Source: Chryseobacterium edaphi (lineage in GTDB: Bacteria > Bacteroidota > Bacteroidia > Flavobacteriales > Weeksellaceae). Taken from it: 64,000 bases of DNA. Positions 17,284-26,286 of this stretch are shown here, in pieces (positions within the stretch are counted from its first letter, which is position 1; each line of letters opens with the position of its first letter). The stretch spans positions 248,001 through 312,000 of the forward strand of contig NZ_JAOTEM010000005.1 of NCBI RefSeq assembly GCF_025628985.1, read 5' to 3'. Both the position numbers and the translations under genes were made by a program. The notes under the pieces were generated by a model, which was given only the letters and a program-made list of their open reading frames with translations, searched no databases and was not told the origin of the DNA.

Positions 17284-19125
17284 TTATCTTTCTACTAATT
17301 CTTTTACCGTTTCACCATAAAAATCGGTGTGTGAAGTTTTGACCTGCAACAATTGATACCATTTTCTAAAAGCTCCTACAAATACAATCAACATTAAAAC
17401 CATTGCTACAACAGCCAAACTTGCCAGCAAATATTGTCCTTTTGGAATATAAATATCTGTAACCTGAATATAACCTGCCCAAAAAGTAATAATCGCCATG
17501 AAAACTCCCGGAATCGCCGAACAAAGCGCATATTTTCCACGGTTAAGACGAATGAGCATCGTGGTACATACAATTAAACCACAAGCTGCGAGTAATTGAT
17601 TACTGATTCCAAATAGTGGCCAAATGCTGCTCACATTTCCTGTGAAAACTAAATATCCCCAAGCAAAAGTGAAAAGCAAACTGCTGATAATAATTCCCGG
17701 AATCCAGTTTTTATCATTGAATTTCGGAATCACCGAACCAAGCATTTCCTGTAGGAAAAATCTTCCCACTCTAGTTCCTGCATCAATCGCAGTCAGAATA
17801 AATACAGCCTCAAACATAATTGCGAAGTTGTACCAATAAGCCGTCAACTGATCCATATAAGGGATTTTGTTGAAAATATGAGCCATTCCTACAGCCAATG
17901 AAACGGCACCGCCGGTTCTTCCGTGAAGATCGATTCCTATTTTTTCTGAGTAATAATTAATGTCAACTCCGTGAAGTGAAGGATGAGCGGCTAAAAACGC
18001 ATCATAAGTATCTTTCGGTGTGTTGATTGCAAAATAATCTCCCGGCATTAATGTACACGCTGCAATCAAAGCCATCAAAGCAACAAAACCTTCAACAAGC
18101 ATTGCGCCGTATCCTACGAAAAGAATTTCTCTTTCTTTATTCAGCATTTTTGGTGTTGTTCCAGTCGCAATCACTGCATGAAAACCAGAAATCGCCCCAC
18201 AAGCAATCACAATAAAGATAAATGGTAAAACAGGACCGCCAATTACCGGACCACCACCATTAATAAACTCCGTCAAAGCAGGCATTTGAACAGTCGGGTG
18301 AATAAATATCACACCAATTGCCAACATGATAATCGTTCCTATTTTAAGATAAGTTGACAAATAATCTCTTGGAACCAAAAGCAGCCAAACCGGCAGAACA
18401 GAGGCCAAAAACCCATATAAAGGAATGGCAATTGAAATCGTGGTAAGATCCCATGAGAACATATTATTCATCGTTTCGTTCTGCATAAGGTTGTGTCCGC
18501 CGATAATTCCTGCAATCAAAAGAACACCTCCGAGAATACTCGCAAACGTCACCGAATTTTTTCTGTAACGCATGATCAATCCCATGATAATGGCAATCGG
18601 CATTGTAATCACAACAGTAAACAGAGACCAAGATGCTTCATGCATTGCATTGATACAGGCGAGTGAAAGTCCGGCAAGAGTTAAGATCAGAATAAATAAA
18701 ATAGCAAAACCCGCAACTGTTCCCGTGGTTTTTCCGATTTCTTTAGATGCGATTGTGGCTAAACTTTGCCCTTTGTGTCTTACTGATGCAAAAAGCACCA
18801 CCATATCATGAACTCCACCTCCCAAAACACAGCCAATTAAAATCCAGATTGCGCCGGGAAGATAACCGAATTGTGCTGCCAAAACTGGACCGACTAATGG
18901 TCCTGCTGCAGCAATTGCCGCAAAGTGATGTCCAAAAAGTACATTTTTATTAGTTGGAACGTAATCTTTTCCGTCTGCAAACTCCAAAGCTGGAGTTGTG
19001 TTTTTGTCGTTCAGACGAAGAACTTTATTCGCAAGAAAAATTCCGTAAAACCTGTAAGCGATTGCAAATATTAGTAGTGAAGTGAATACTAATGTCAATG
19101 CGTTAATTCCATTTAGAAATTCCAT
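17284..19125 (-). CDS. cstA: Carbon starvation protein A (CstA) family peptide/pyruvate transporter
   Basis: This 613-residue inner-membrane protein is rich in transmembrane helices throughout (roughly 16). It has the CstA-family N-terminal sequence GKDYVPTNKNVLFGHHFAAIAAAGPLVGPVLAAQ. CstA/BtsT proteins import peptides or pyruvate under nutrient limitation. The gene is shorter than E. coli cstA (about 700 residues), as is common in Bacteroidota. It is transcribed alone; the 232-nt upstream region is AT-rich with no promoter I can assign with confidence. Confidence 0.9.
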   Translation of the reverse strand: MEFLNGINALTLVFTSLLIFAIAYRFYGIFLANKVLRLNDKNTTPALEFADGKDYVPTNKNVLFGHHFAAIAAAGPLVGPVLAAQFGYLPGAIWILIGCVLGGGVHDMVVLFASVRHKGQSLATIASKEIGKTTGTVAGFAILFILILTLAGLSLACINAMHEASWSLFTVVITMPIAIIMGLIMRYRKNSVTFASILGGVLLIAGIIGGHNLMQNETMNNMFSWDLTTISIAIPLYGFLASVLPVWLLLVPRDYLSTYLKIGTIIMLAIGVIFIHPTVQMPALTEFINGGGPVIGGPVLPFIFIVIACGAISGFHAVIATGTTPKMLNKEREILFVGYGAMLVEGFVALMALIAACTLMPGDYFAINTPKDTYDAFLAAHPSLHGVDINYYSEKIGIDLHGRTGGAVSLAVGMAHIFNKIPYMDQLTAYWYNFAIMFEAVFILTAIDAGTRVGRFFLQEMLGSVIPKFNDKNWIPGIIISSLLFTFAWGYLVFTGNVSSIWPLFGISNQLLAACGLIVCTTMLIRLNRGKYALCSAIPGVFMAIITFWAGYIQVTDIYIPKGQYLLASLAVVAMVLMLIVFVGAFRKWYQLLQVKTSHTDFYGETVKELVER

Positions 19126-19357
19126 ATTATTTTTATTTTATATGAATAAATAATTGATCTTTTAAAGTTATTCTTTGATAATAATTTAAGATTTGACCAA
19201 GATACTTATTTTAGATATAAACTTTTATAATATGTATATCAATTTAGCAAAGTTGTTGTTTTGGAATGTTATATTTTACTTAATGGATTGAAAGTTAAAT
19301 ACTTATTTTTGTGCTTCTTTATGAAACTATAATGTTGATTCTAAGGTTTTTTAAAAT

Positions 19358-20356
19358 CTATTTAGTATGTGAAATGATGAAGTTCACCATTTGATCATTT
19401 AATTCATTTTGATACGTTTTTTCAGTAGTTTTAAAACCGTGATCACCTTTATCCACAACGATTAATGAATTTTCAGTATTTGCTTTTTCCAGTATTTTTA
19501 CCAATCTTTTAGAATGTCTGATTGGTGCAACTTTATCTTTGTTTCCGTGTAAAATTAAAGTAGGAACGGTATCTTGAGTATAATTTAAAGGAGAAATTGT
19601 TTTACAGAATTCTATAACTTTCTTTCTGTCGGTTTTAATATCGTAACCAGTCATTCCTTTTGCGATTTTTGTTCTGATATCAATAATTTTTTTTGAGATT
19701 AAACCTACAATAAACAGTAAAGGTTTTGGCGCTCTCGTATGAAGTAGCCTATTAATATCTGTCGGACCGAAATTATCGACTACATAATTTACCTTCCCGG
19801 AATATTTCGAAAGTTCCTGATCTCCTACGAATTCATTATCGGGAGTATAAGCAGAAAGCAATGAAAGATGTGCACCTGCAGAAACTCCCCAAAATCCAAT
19901 ATTTTCTGAATCAAAACCATATTTTTCAGCATTTTTTCTCACCCATCTTACTGCATCTTTTGAATCTTCAATCGGCCCGGGAAAATGCACATCTTCACTT
20001 ACCAAACGATAATTGACGCTTAAAACTGCAAAGTTTTTTTCGGTAAGTTTTAGAATGGTCTGTTCTATATAGTTATCCGGAGCAATTACTTTATCGCCGA
20101 GAGCCCAAGCTCCGCCATGCAAAAAAATGACAACCGGTACTTTTTTGTCAGTAGAATTTTTTGGTTTATAAATGTCCAAAAGAAGATCTTTACCTGTACC
20201 GTCTTTTTTATATTTGATATTTTCTGTAACAGAAGTTTTTTCCTGAAGAAGATTGCTTTTAGCAGTTTGCGCAAATGTAGTTGCTGTAAAAAAGAAAATA
20301 AAAAACAGGTTTAGAAAAAACCTGTAGATATTCGTATGTGTTGATGATAAATTCAT
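19358..20356 (-). CDS. Secreted alpha/beta hydrolase (esterase/lipase)
   Basis: The 332-residue protein has a signal peptide (about 1-29, ending TFAQ) and an alpha/beta hydrolase domain. FLHGGAW forms the oxyanion hole (about residue 79), GVSAGAH the nucleophile elbow (Ser near residue 160), and LHGNKDKVAP with GDHGF the Asp and His. It belongs to the BD-FAE/hormone-sensitive-lipase-like group, many members of which deacetylate or de-esterify polysaccharides. It may be co-transcribed with the two genes upstream. The substrate is not determined. Confidence 0.85.
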   Translation of the reverse strand: MNLSSTHTNIYRFFLNLFFIFFFTATTFAQTAKSNLLQEKTSVTENIKYKKDGTGKDLLLDIYKPKNSTDKKVPVVIFLHGGAWALGDKVIAPDNYIEQTILKLTEKNFAVLSVNYRLVSEDVHFPGPIEDSKDAVRWVRKNAEKYGFDSENIGFWGVSAGAHLSLLSAYTPDNEFVGDQELSKYSGKVNYVVDNFGPTDINRLLHTRAPKPLLFIVGLISKKIIDIRTKIAKGMTGYDIKTDRKKVIEFCKTISPLNYTQDTVPTLILHGNKDKVAPIRHSKRLVKILEKANTENSLIVVDKGDHGFKTTEKTYQNELNDQMVNFIISHTK

Positions 20357-20378
20357 AAAGTAAATTTAGTGAGGTGTG

Positions 20379-20762
20379 TTATTTTACTAACTCCTCAAAA
20401 AGTTTACCAAAAGTCTTTTCCAGATCTCTAGATTTTCCGGGATGAGGTCTTGAAGTCTGTACAACAGCACTTCTTACAGCAGTCAACCAACGAAAACGGT
20501 CAGGAATTTCCAATTGTGCAATCGGTCCGCCATCTTTTGCACCGGTTGCAATTTTTTGAAAACTTTCCAGATTTTGGATAATGTCATCGTAATCAAGTTT
20601 ACTTCGCATGAACTTGAATTTATCAGGACAAAGGTAATAGTCTACCTTGATGAATTTTTCCTTCTTAGAAAACATCACCAATCCGATATTGAAAAACTCT
20701 TCTCTTTCAACCTTCGGAACCAAGCGTATTACGGCGTATTCGTATATTTTATCCTCTTGCAT
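20379..20762 (-). CDS. DUF3037 domain-containing protein
   Basis: A 127-residue cytoplasmic protein of the DUF3037 family, recognised by the opening YEYAVIRLVPKVEREEFFNIGLVMF. Function is unknown. Its start overlaps the end of the HipA-like kinase gene by 14 nt, so the two are translationally coupled. DUF3037 genes are found next to HipA-like genes in many genomes, which suggests a functional pair. Confidence 0.82.
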   Translation of the reverse strand: MQEDKIYEYAVIRLVPKVEREEFFNIGLVMFSKKEKFIKVDYYLCPDKFKFMRSKLDYDDIIQNLESFQKIATGAKDGGPIAQLEIPDRFRWLTAVRSAVVQTSRPHPGKSRDLEKTFGKLFEELVK

Positions 20763-21522
20763 TTTTGGCTTCGTTTACAAAGATTTGGGAATTTTCTAAT
20801 CGTGTTTTCAAAAACTGAAAATACACTTCTCTTATTTCTTCAGGACTTTCATCGGCATCATTCCAATGCAGCCAGTCTTCAGGAATCAAATTGACAATTT
20901 CCTTGAAAATATTTTCATTTAAAACTTCATGAGCAAATTGATCAGCTTCATCCAACATCTTTGCCTGTGGAAGTAAAACGTGATCTTTTACATATTTAAA
21001 AGGTGTTTTTGCTGCAGTATCAAAATTCTGCCACGAATGATGGAAGTAAAATGATGCGCCATTGTCAATGATCCACAATTCTTTATGCCACATCAAAAGA
21101 TTGGTGTTTTTAAAAGTACGGTCGATATTGGTGATAAAAGCATCAAGCCAGACAATTTTTGAAGCCAAAAGCGGATCTACTTTTATGCTTGAATCAAATG
21201 CGATAGCTTCTGATAAATAATGCAAACCCAGATTTAAACCCTCAGAAAACTTAAGCAGATCCTGAATTTCTTCATCTGCTTCGGTTCTTCCAAAATCGAC
21301 ATCGAGATTGGCAAAAACCAATTCAGGAATTTTTAAACCTAAAGCTTCTGTGATCTTCCCTCCCAAAAGTTCAGAAATCAGCATTTTAACACCGTGACCT
21401 GCACCACGAAATTTCAAAACATACTTAAAATCATCATTAGCTTCCGCCAAAGCAGGCAATGAACCGCCTTCCCGTAATGGAAGGATATAGCGTATTACTG
21501 TGACTGTTCGTAAATCCAACAT
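20749..21522 (-). CDS. HipA-like kinase domain protein (HipA_2)
   Basis: The 257-residue protein resembles the compact HipA_2 family. YVLKFRGAGHG (about 32-42) fits a Gly-rich nucleotide loop with a catalytic Lys, WLDAFITNIDRTFKNTNLL (about 125-143) matches the HipA catalytic loop (D-x-x-x-x-N-x-D-R-x-x-x-N), and WIIDNGASFYFH supplies the metal-binding Asp (DxGAS). It lacks the HipA N-subdomain 1, and no HipB-like HTH gene is nearby. It is coupled to DUF3037. Whether it phosphorylates a protein such as GltX is not known. Confidence 0.8.
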   Translation of the reverse strand: MLDLRTVTVIRYILPLREGGSLPALAEANDDFKYVLKFRGAGHGVKMLISELLGGKITEALGLKIPELVFANLDVDFGRTEADEEIQDLLKFSEGLNLGLHYLSEAIAFDSSIKVDPLLASKIVWLDAFITNIDRTFKNTNLLMWHKELWIIDNGASFYFHHSWQNFDTAAKTPFKYVKDHVLLPQAKMLDEADQFAHEVLNENIFKEIVNLIPEDWLHWNDADESPEEIREVYFQFLKTRLENSQIFVNEAKNARG

Positions 21523-21641
21523 TACGCAAAAATAAGATTTTACTTTGTGTTTAGCCGTATTTTTAATATTTTTAGGTGAAAAATCAAAATGGGTTAATTA
21601 TAAAGCACGAGGTCTTTTTTAGAATATCTTTATCTATGAAG

Positions 21642-21710
21642 TTTGCCATTCCGGAGGGATCTCTACAATGCTTTTTTAAAATATGATTTAGACTCCTCCG
21701 GAAAGACAAA
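21642..21710. repeat. Dispersed inverted repeat, copy C (diverged)
   Basis: The arms TTTGCCATTCCGGAGGGATCT and AGACTCCTCCGGAAAGACAAA are related to copies A and B. Here the tips of the stem are GC-richer. Confidence 0.6.
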
Positions 21711-21749
21711 CATGCTGTGAATTTAATAATTAACCTAAAAATAAAAAAT

Positions 21750-22598
21750 ATGGATATCACAAAAAACCTCAACATACAACTCTCAAATCCTGACACAAAA
21801 GATTTTCTTGCCGATGCATTTTATCCTGAAATAGATAGCAAATTACCTTTAGTGATTTTCGTTCACGGCTATAAAGGTTACAAAGATTGGGGCGCATGGA
21901 ATTTAATGGCAGAAAAATTTGCAGAAGCAGGTTTTTTCTTTGTTAAGTTTAATTTTTCGCATAATGGAACTACAATTATAAGTCCCACTGAATTTGATGA
22001 TTTGGAGGCTTTTGGAAATAATAATTATTCTAAAGAACTTTCTGATCTTGATTTTGTCATAAATCATTTTACTAAAAACACGAAAGTTGATGACCAGAAA
22101 ATCATTTTGATCGGTCATAGTAGAGGAGGAGGAATTTCTATCGTTAAAACCTGTGAAGATGAAAGAATCAATGCTCTGATTACTTTAGCAAGTGTAGATA
22201 CTTTAGAAAGATTTCCGAAAGATGAAGGCCTCGAAAATTGGAAAAATAAAGGTGTTTATTATGTTGAAAATGCCAGAACAAAACAGCAAATGCCACATTA
22301 TTATCAGTTTTATCAAGATTTTAAAGATAATGAACATCGTTTTGATGTTGAGCGTTCCATGGAAATGGCAAAAGCTCACGTTCTGATTATTCATGGAACA
22401 GATGATGAAGGTGTGAGTATGAAAAATGCTGAACATCTTCATATTTTACATCCCAATTCAGAGTTATTTTTAATCGAAAACGGAAATCACGTTTTCGGTG
22501 CAAAAGAACCATGGACAGAAGGAACTTTGCCGGAAGATTTGAATACAGTCGTTGAAAAATGTATTGAGTTTATTAATGATAAAATTGTGAATGAATAA
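21750..22598 (+). CDS. Alpha/beta hydrolase (dienelactone hydrolase/serine aminopeptidase-like)
   Basis: Cytoplasmic hydrolase of 282 residues without a signal peptide. FVHGYKGYKDWG (about 37-48) is the oxyanion region, GHSRGGG (about 123-129) holds the nucleophile Ser, and IHGTDDEGV and GNHVFG give the Asp and His of the triad. The start at MDITKNLNIQ was preferred over an ATG 33 nt upstream because family members begin here. It is transcribed alone, just downstream of a dispersed repeat. The substrate is unknown. Confidence 0.85.
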   Translation: MDITKNLNIQLSNPDTKDFLADAFYPEIDSKLPLVIFVHGYKGYKDWGAWNLMAEKFAEAGFFFVKFNFSHNGTTIISPTEFDDLEAFGNNNYSKELSDLDFVINHFTKNTKVDDQKIILIGHSRGGGISIVKTCEDERINALITLASVDTLERFPKDEGLENWKNKGVYYVENARTKQQMPHYYQFYQDFKDNEHRFDVERSMEMAKAHVLIIHGTDDEGVSMKNAEHLHILHPNSELFLIENGNHVFGAKEPWTEGTLPEDLNTVVEKCIEFINDKIVNE

Positions 22599-22713
22599 AT
22601 TAAAATATTTTATTTTTCAATCATTCGGGAAAAATATTTGTAATCTGACTTGAGTTTCAATTATTTTTAATAATTTAGTCAATACGATAAACAAATACCA
22701 AAACAAATTTATT

Positions 22714-22926
22714 ATGAAGAAATTAAACTTAAAAAATGCTCAAAAATTAAGCAGAGAAGCACAAAAAAACATTTCAGGTGGAGATAAAGTTTTAATATGT
22801 GCAAGTGGCTGTTATAGTAATTATTTGAGCGATGGATCAGGCAGATGTATCGTACCTCCGTGCGCTGCACCTAATTTTGGAACAGAAAGTCAGAATGCTA
22901 ATGGTCGTTGGCAGTGCTGTTACTAA
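22714..22926 (+). CDS. Double-glycine leader, Cys-rich secreted peptide (bacteriocin-like)
   Basis: This 70-residue peptide begins with a typical Bacteroidota double-glycine leader, KKLNLKNAQKLSREAQ...ISGG (Gly22-Gly23), recognised by C39-peptidase ABC exporters. The predicted mature part is 47 residues with six Cys (single ones in LIC, SGC, GRC and PPC, and a final CC), so disulfide bonds are likely. No exporter or modifying enzyme is encoded nearby. The activity, whether bacteriocin, signal or other, is unknown. It has its own terminator. Confidence 0.7.
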   Translation: MKKLNLKNAQKLSREAQKNISGGDKVLICASGCYSNYLSDGSGRCIVPPCAAPNFGTESQNANGRWQCCY

Positions 22927-22947
22927 AATGTTTTATTAAAAAGTAAA

Positions 22948-22977
22948 AAAGGAGTGAAAATATTCACTCCTTTTAAT
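22948..22977. terminator. Terminator after the leader-peptide gene
   Basis: AAAGGAGTGAA/TTCACTCCTTT with loop AATA has T-rich or A-rich flanks. It lies between convergent genes. Confidence 0.85.
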
Positions 22978-22986
22978 ATCTTAAAA

Positions 22987-23808
22987 TTATCTACTTAAAA
23001 TTTTCCAGGCTTCATCAATCTTACTTTCCAACAATAGTTTTTGGGCGCTTTGGTGAATATTCTCATCCTCATGACAATTTTCTGAAGGTAAAACTTCCAC
23101 ATTTGCCAACATTCCCAAATCATTTCCTGTGAAGACTTTGCTGTATTTTATAGCATCAGGAAGAAGATCAAAACCAATTCCTTTTGTAACCAAAGGTTTT
23201 GGAACTTCAAAAAGATTATTCTCGTTGTTTCTCGAATACCAGTTTCCGCCAAGACGTGCAACCATATCCAATTTTGCCTGATCTAAATTTCCTTCTTCAT
23301 TCAGATATTCTTCTCTGATGTGAATTTTTTTAATCTCACAAATCACTAAATTTCCAGCTCCGCCCTGATCTCCTAAAGATTTTATTTCTAAAACTTTGCA
23401 TTCAAAATTAACGGGACATTCTTCGATTAATTTAGGCTTAATCATATCAGCATCTTTCATCGTCAATCCGGATTTGATAAATTCATTTACATCATCTCCA
23501 TATTCAGTTGAAGCCAAAGAAATCTGCTGTACAATCGGAAAATTTACCGTTCCAATGGCAACTTCCGGAACTTCCAAAACGTTCTCTAAAGTGTGTTTTG
23601 TTGTATTGTCGCGAACTCTTCTCGATGGTGAAAAAATCAAAATCGGAGGAACGGTACTGAACATATTAAAGAAGCTGAACGGTGATAAATTACTTTTTCC
23701 GTCTTTGTCAATTGTAGACGCTAATGCAATCGGTCGTGGTGAAACGGCTGTTTGCATGATGGTTTGCAGTTGAACGGGAGTTATTTCTGATGGAATTACT
23801 GTTTTCAT
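22987..23808 (-). CDS. Flavin reductase family (FMN-binding split barrel) protein
   Basis: The 273-residue protein contains the flavin reductase split barrel near its N-terminus (SPRPIALASTIDKDGKSNLSPFSFFNMFSTVPPI, about residues 19-53), with RRVRDNTTKHTLEN following. The C-terminal extension beyond about 190 is shared by Bacteroidota homologues. It probably binds FMN and reduces flavin with NAD(P)H. I chose the start MKTVIPSEITP; the 9 codons upstream run into a repeat. It lies at the downstream end of the tyrosine-degradation block, and a role there is only inferred. Confidence 0.82.
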   Translation of the reverse strand: MKTVIPSEITPVQLQTIMQTAVSPRPIALASTIDKDGKSNLSPFSFFNMFSTVPPILIFSPSRRVRDNTTKHTLENVLEVPEVAIGTVNFPIVQQISLASTEYGDDVNEFIKSGLTMKDADMIKPKLIEECPVNFECKVLEIKSLGDQGGAGNLVICEIKKIHIREEYLNEEGNLDQAKLDMVARLGGNWYSRNNENNLFEVPKPLVTKGIGFDLLPDAIKYSKVFTGNDLGMLANVEVLPSENCHEDENIHQSAQKLLLESKIDEAWKILSR

Positions 23809-23821
23809 AATTTTTAATTTT

Positions 23822-23844
23822 ACCACAAAAGTCACAAAAGTTTT
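23822..23844. repeat. Left inverted repeat flanking the GxxExxY gene
   Basis: This 23-nt sequence (begins ACCACAAAAG, ends AAAAGTTTT) recurs as an exact reverse complement at 24427-24449. Within it, ACAAAAGT is itself repeated. Confidence 0.85.
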
Positions 23845-23937
23845 AAGAGTTGTAATTGATAATTTTTAAAGCTCAAAAAAGTTTAAACTTTTTTGTATGA
23901 TGTGCTAATTTGGAATTGATTTCTTTTACATCACAAA

Positions 23938-24345
23938 TCATAACAGCATTTCATAGTATTTGTTGACAAATGTTTCCTGGCCTTGATGATATAGATTCTT
24001 TACATTAAAATTGACTAAGATACCTTTGGGTTTTTGTAGTAGATTAATATAATTTAAAACCTGAGCTCTATGGATTTCATTCAATGAAGAGACAGATTTT
24101 ATTTCGAGCACAATTTGGTCTTCAATCAGGAAATCACAAAGGAAGTCGCAATTGATTTCTTTTTCTTTGTAGAAGACTGGTACCCGTAATTCAGATTTGA
24201 AATTAATATTTCTAAGTTTGAATTCCTCTTTTAGACACTTATGATAAGCACTTTCCAGCAAACCAGCACCCATAATTCTATGGACTTCAATGCATGCACC
24301 ATTTATTTTATAGGTCAAATCTGTTAAATAGGATTGAGTGATCAT
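23938..24345 (-). CDS. GxxExxY family protein
   Basis: A 135-residue protein named for its motif, here GLLESAY (about residues 28-34). EFKLRNINFKSELRVPVFYKE and CDFLCDFLIEDQIVLEIKSV follow; D...E-x-K resembles a PD-(D/E)XK nuclease core. The function is unknown. The family is scattered through Bacteroidota genomes, often with flanking repeats. Here a perfect 23-nt inverted repeat brackets the gene, interrupting the tyrosine-degradation block and suggesting insertion. Confidence 0.85.
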   Translation of the reverse strand: MITQSYLTDLTYKINGACIEVHRIMGAGLLESAYHKCLKEEFKLRNINFKSELRVPVFYKEKEINCDFLCDFLIEDQIVLEIKSVSSLNEIHRAQVLNYINLLQKPKGILVNFNVKNLYHQGQETFVNKYYEMLL

Positions 24346-24426
24346 TTAGTTTATTACTATTACAATTTTGGATACCGCTTTTTTGAACTTTAATTACTAA
24401 AACCTTTAAACTTTAAGAATTTAAAA

Positions 24427-24449
24427 AAAACTTTTGTGACTTTTGTGGT
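24427..24449. repeat. Right inverted repeat flanking the GxxExxY gene
   Basis: Exact reverse complement of 23822-23844, ending 7 nt before the stop codon of the fahA gene. Confidence 0.85.
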
Positions 24450-24456
24450 TGAAAAT

Positions 24457-25704
24457 TTACTTAGCAGGAACAATTTTACCGGAAACCTCTCCGAAGCCAA
24501 CTCTTATCCCATCTTTTTCAGCCCAGGCTTTCATGGTAACAGTATCGTTATCTTCAATGAATTTTCTTTCCTGTCCGTCGTTTAAAGTAATAGGGTTTTG
24601 ACCTCTCCATGTCAGTTCAAGCATAGAACCAAAAGATTTTGGATCGCTTCCTGAAATGGTTCCGCTTGCATACATGTCTCCAACTTCAAGGTTGCAGCCA
24701 TTTACTGTGTGGTGAGCTAGTTGCTGAGTCATATTCCAGTACATATGTTTGTAGTTGCTTTCAGAAATTAAGTTTTCTTCACCGTTTTCAGGTTGTATGT
24801 AAACTTGAAGATTGATGTCGTAATTTTTATCTCCTTCAAATTTTAAGTAATCTAAAACTTCAGGATCTTGCGTTGGAGAAGTAGTTTTAAAAGGTTCTAA
24901 AGCTTCGAGAGTAACAACCCAAGGAGAAATTGACGAACCGAAATTTTTAGCTAAAAATGGTCCAAGCGGAACATATTCCCAAGACTGAATATCTCTTGCA
25001 GACCAATCGTTGAAAACCACCATTCCGAAAATCGCATTTTCAGCATCTTTTGTTGATATGCTTTCTCCCATTTCCGTATTCTGATTGATAATGAAAGCCA
25101 TTTCCAATTCAAAATCCAGTTGTTTGCTAGGTCCGAAAATCGGTTTTTCCACATCTGCAGGTTTTGTTTGACCTTTCGGACGATTGATATCTGTTCCTGA
25201 AACTACAATGGAAGAAGCTCTACCGTGATATCCAACCGGCAAATGTTTCCAGTTTGGCAATAATGCATTTGCGGGATCTCTGAACATTTTACCTACGTTG
25301 GTTGCATGCTCAATACTGCTATAAAAATCTGTGTAATTTGGAATGTGAACGGGCATGATCATTTTAACCAGATCCAAATCGTAAAACGCATCCTCAATAG
25401 TTTTTTCATCTTTACATAAAATAGAACCTTCCTGTAATAATTCCTGAATTCTAAGACGAACTGCATTGGTAACAGGTTTTCCTAATTCGATGAATTCATT
25501 TAAAGTATATGCTTCGAAAACATTGTCGTCTAAACCTGCGATTTCTTCAAAATATGACAAGTCGTACAAAAGCGCAAGATCTACAACCTGATCGCCGATT
25601 CTTGTACAACAGGCGATAAATTCTTTGTTAAAAACAGCAACTCCAAAAGGAATGTTGTGGATTGAAAAGTCTGAATTTGAGTTATATTCTACAAATGATT
25701 TCAT
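24457..25704 (-). CDS. fahA: Fumarylacetoacetase
   Basis: This 415-residue enzyme hydrolyses 4-fumarylacetoacetate to fumarate and acetoacetate, the last step of tyrosine/homogentisate catabolism. The metal-binding motifs are DFYSSIEHATNVG, ELEMAFII and FNDWSARDIQSWEYVPLGPFL (about residues 230-250), and the catalytic His lies in PVGYHGRASS. The length is normal for the bacterial and eukaryotic FAH family. It is on the same strand as hppD and hmgA. Confidence 0.96.
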   Translation of the reverse strand: MKSFVEYNSNSDFSIHNIPFGVAVFNKEFIACCTRIGDQVVDLALLYDLSYFEEIAGLDDNVFEAYTLNEFIELGKPVTNAVRLRIQELLQEGSILCKDEKTIEDAFYDLDLVKMIMPVHIPNYTDFYSSIEHATNVGKMFRDPANALLPNWKHLPVGYHGRASSIVVSGTDINRPKGQTKPADVEKPIFGPSKQLDFELEMAFIINQNTEMGESISTKDAENAIFGMVVFNDWSARDIQSWEYVPLGPFLAKNFGSSISPWVVTLEALEPFKTTSPTQDPEVLDYLKFEGDKNYDINLQVYIQPENGEENLISESNYKHMYWNMTQQLAHHTVNGCNLEVGDMYASGTISGSDPKSFGSMLELTWRGQNPITLNDGQERKFIEDNDTVTMKAWAEKDGIRVGFGEVSGKIVPAK

Positions 25705-25751
25705 AATGTGATAGTTTGATTTAGATTTAAAAATAAACCTTTTAAAAGTAA

Positions 25752-26216
25752 TTATTTTGATTTTTTAGTGTAAGATTCTTCATCAATCCAGCGATCTCTG
25801 GAATTGATGTCGATGAGATATAAAATTTCTTTTTGTCTGGTCAAAAGAAGTGTTTTAGCAACAGGAATCGGGATTTTTTTATTCTCTAATTTATCTGCTC
25901 GCAAAGAAATGATGTTGTTTTTTCTAATGATATCTCCAGAAAAAACATTCGATGTACTTTGTCCAGTCTTTTTGTCATCAAACATTTCTACATAAGTGGC
26001 ATCTTTTCCCTTGATGACGATAAAACTTCTTTCCGTATGGTCCTCAAAATCTTTGATAAGTACAAATTTTTTATTGTCAACGCTTACATTTTCAAGATGC
26101 TGATTGACTCCCAGTTTCTCCTCAAGACGATTAAGAATTTCATTGATTGTTCCGTAGTTTTGCGCTTTTAAGGCAAATCCGGCAAAAAATAATGCTAAGA
26201 TGAATAATTTTCTCAT
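25752..26216 (-). CDS. Hypothetical secreted protein
   Basis: A 154-residue protein with a signal peptide (about 1-18, ending LKAQ). The rest is predominantly beta strand with repeated Asp/Lys turns (KFVLIKDFEDHTERSFIVIKGKDATYVEMF). I do not recognise a family. The start at MRKLFILALFF gives a clean signal peptide; an upstream in-frame ATG adds 13 residues and is less likely. It lies between fahA and hppD on the same strand and may be co-transcribed, but a catabolic role is not evident. Confidence 0.6.
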   Translation of the reverse strand: MRKLFILALFFAGFALKAQNYGTINEILNRLEEKLGVNQHLENVSVDNKKFVLIKDFEDHTERSFIVIKGKDATYVEMFDDKKTGQSTSNVFSGDIIRKNNIISLRADKLENKKIPIPVAKTLLLTRQKEILYLIDINSRDRWIDEESYTKKSK

Positions 26217-26286
26217 AAGCTTGTGTTTATAAAAAAGTTTTGTCAAGATCTGCATCCTGACAAAACTCTATATTTGGTTTAAAAAA

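Noticed and set aside
21584..21796. Minus-strand ORF of 70 residues
   Set aside because: It runs through dispersed repeat C and the start of the hydrolase gene; likely a shadow.
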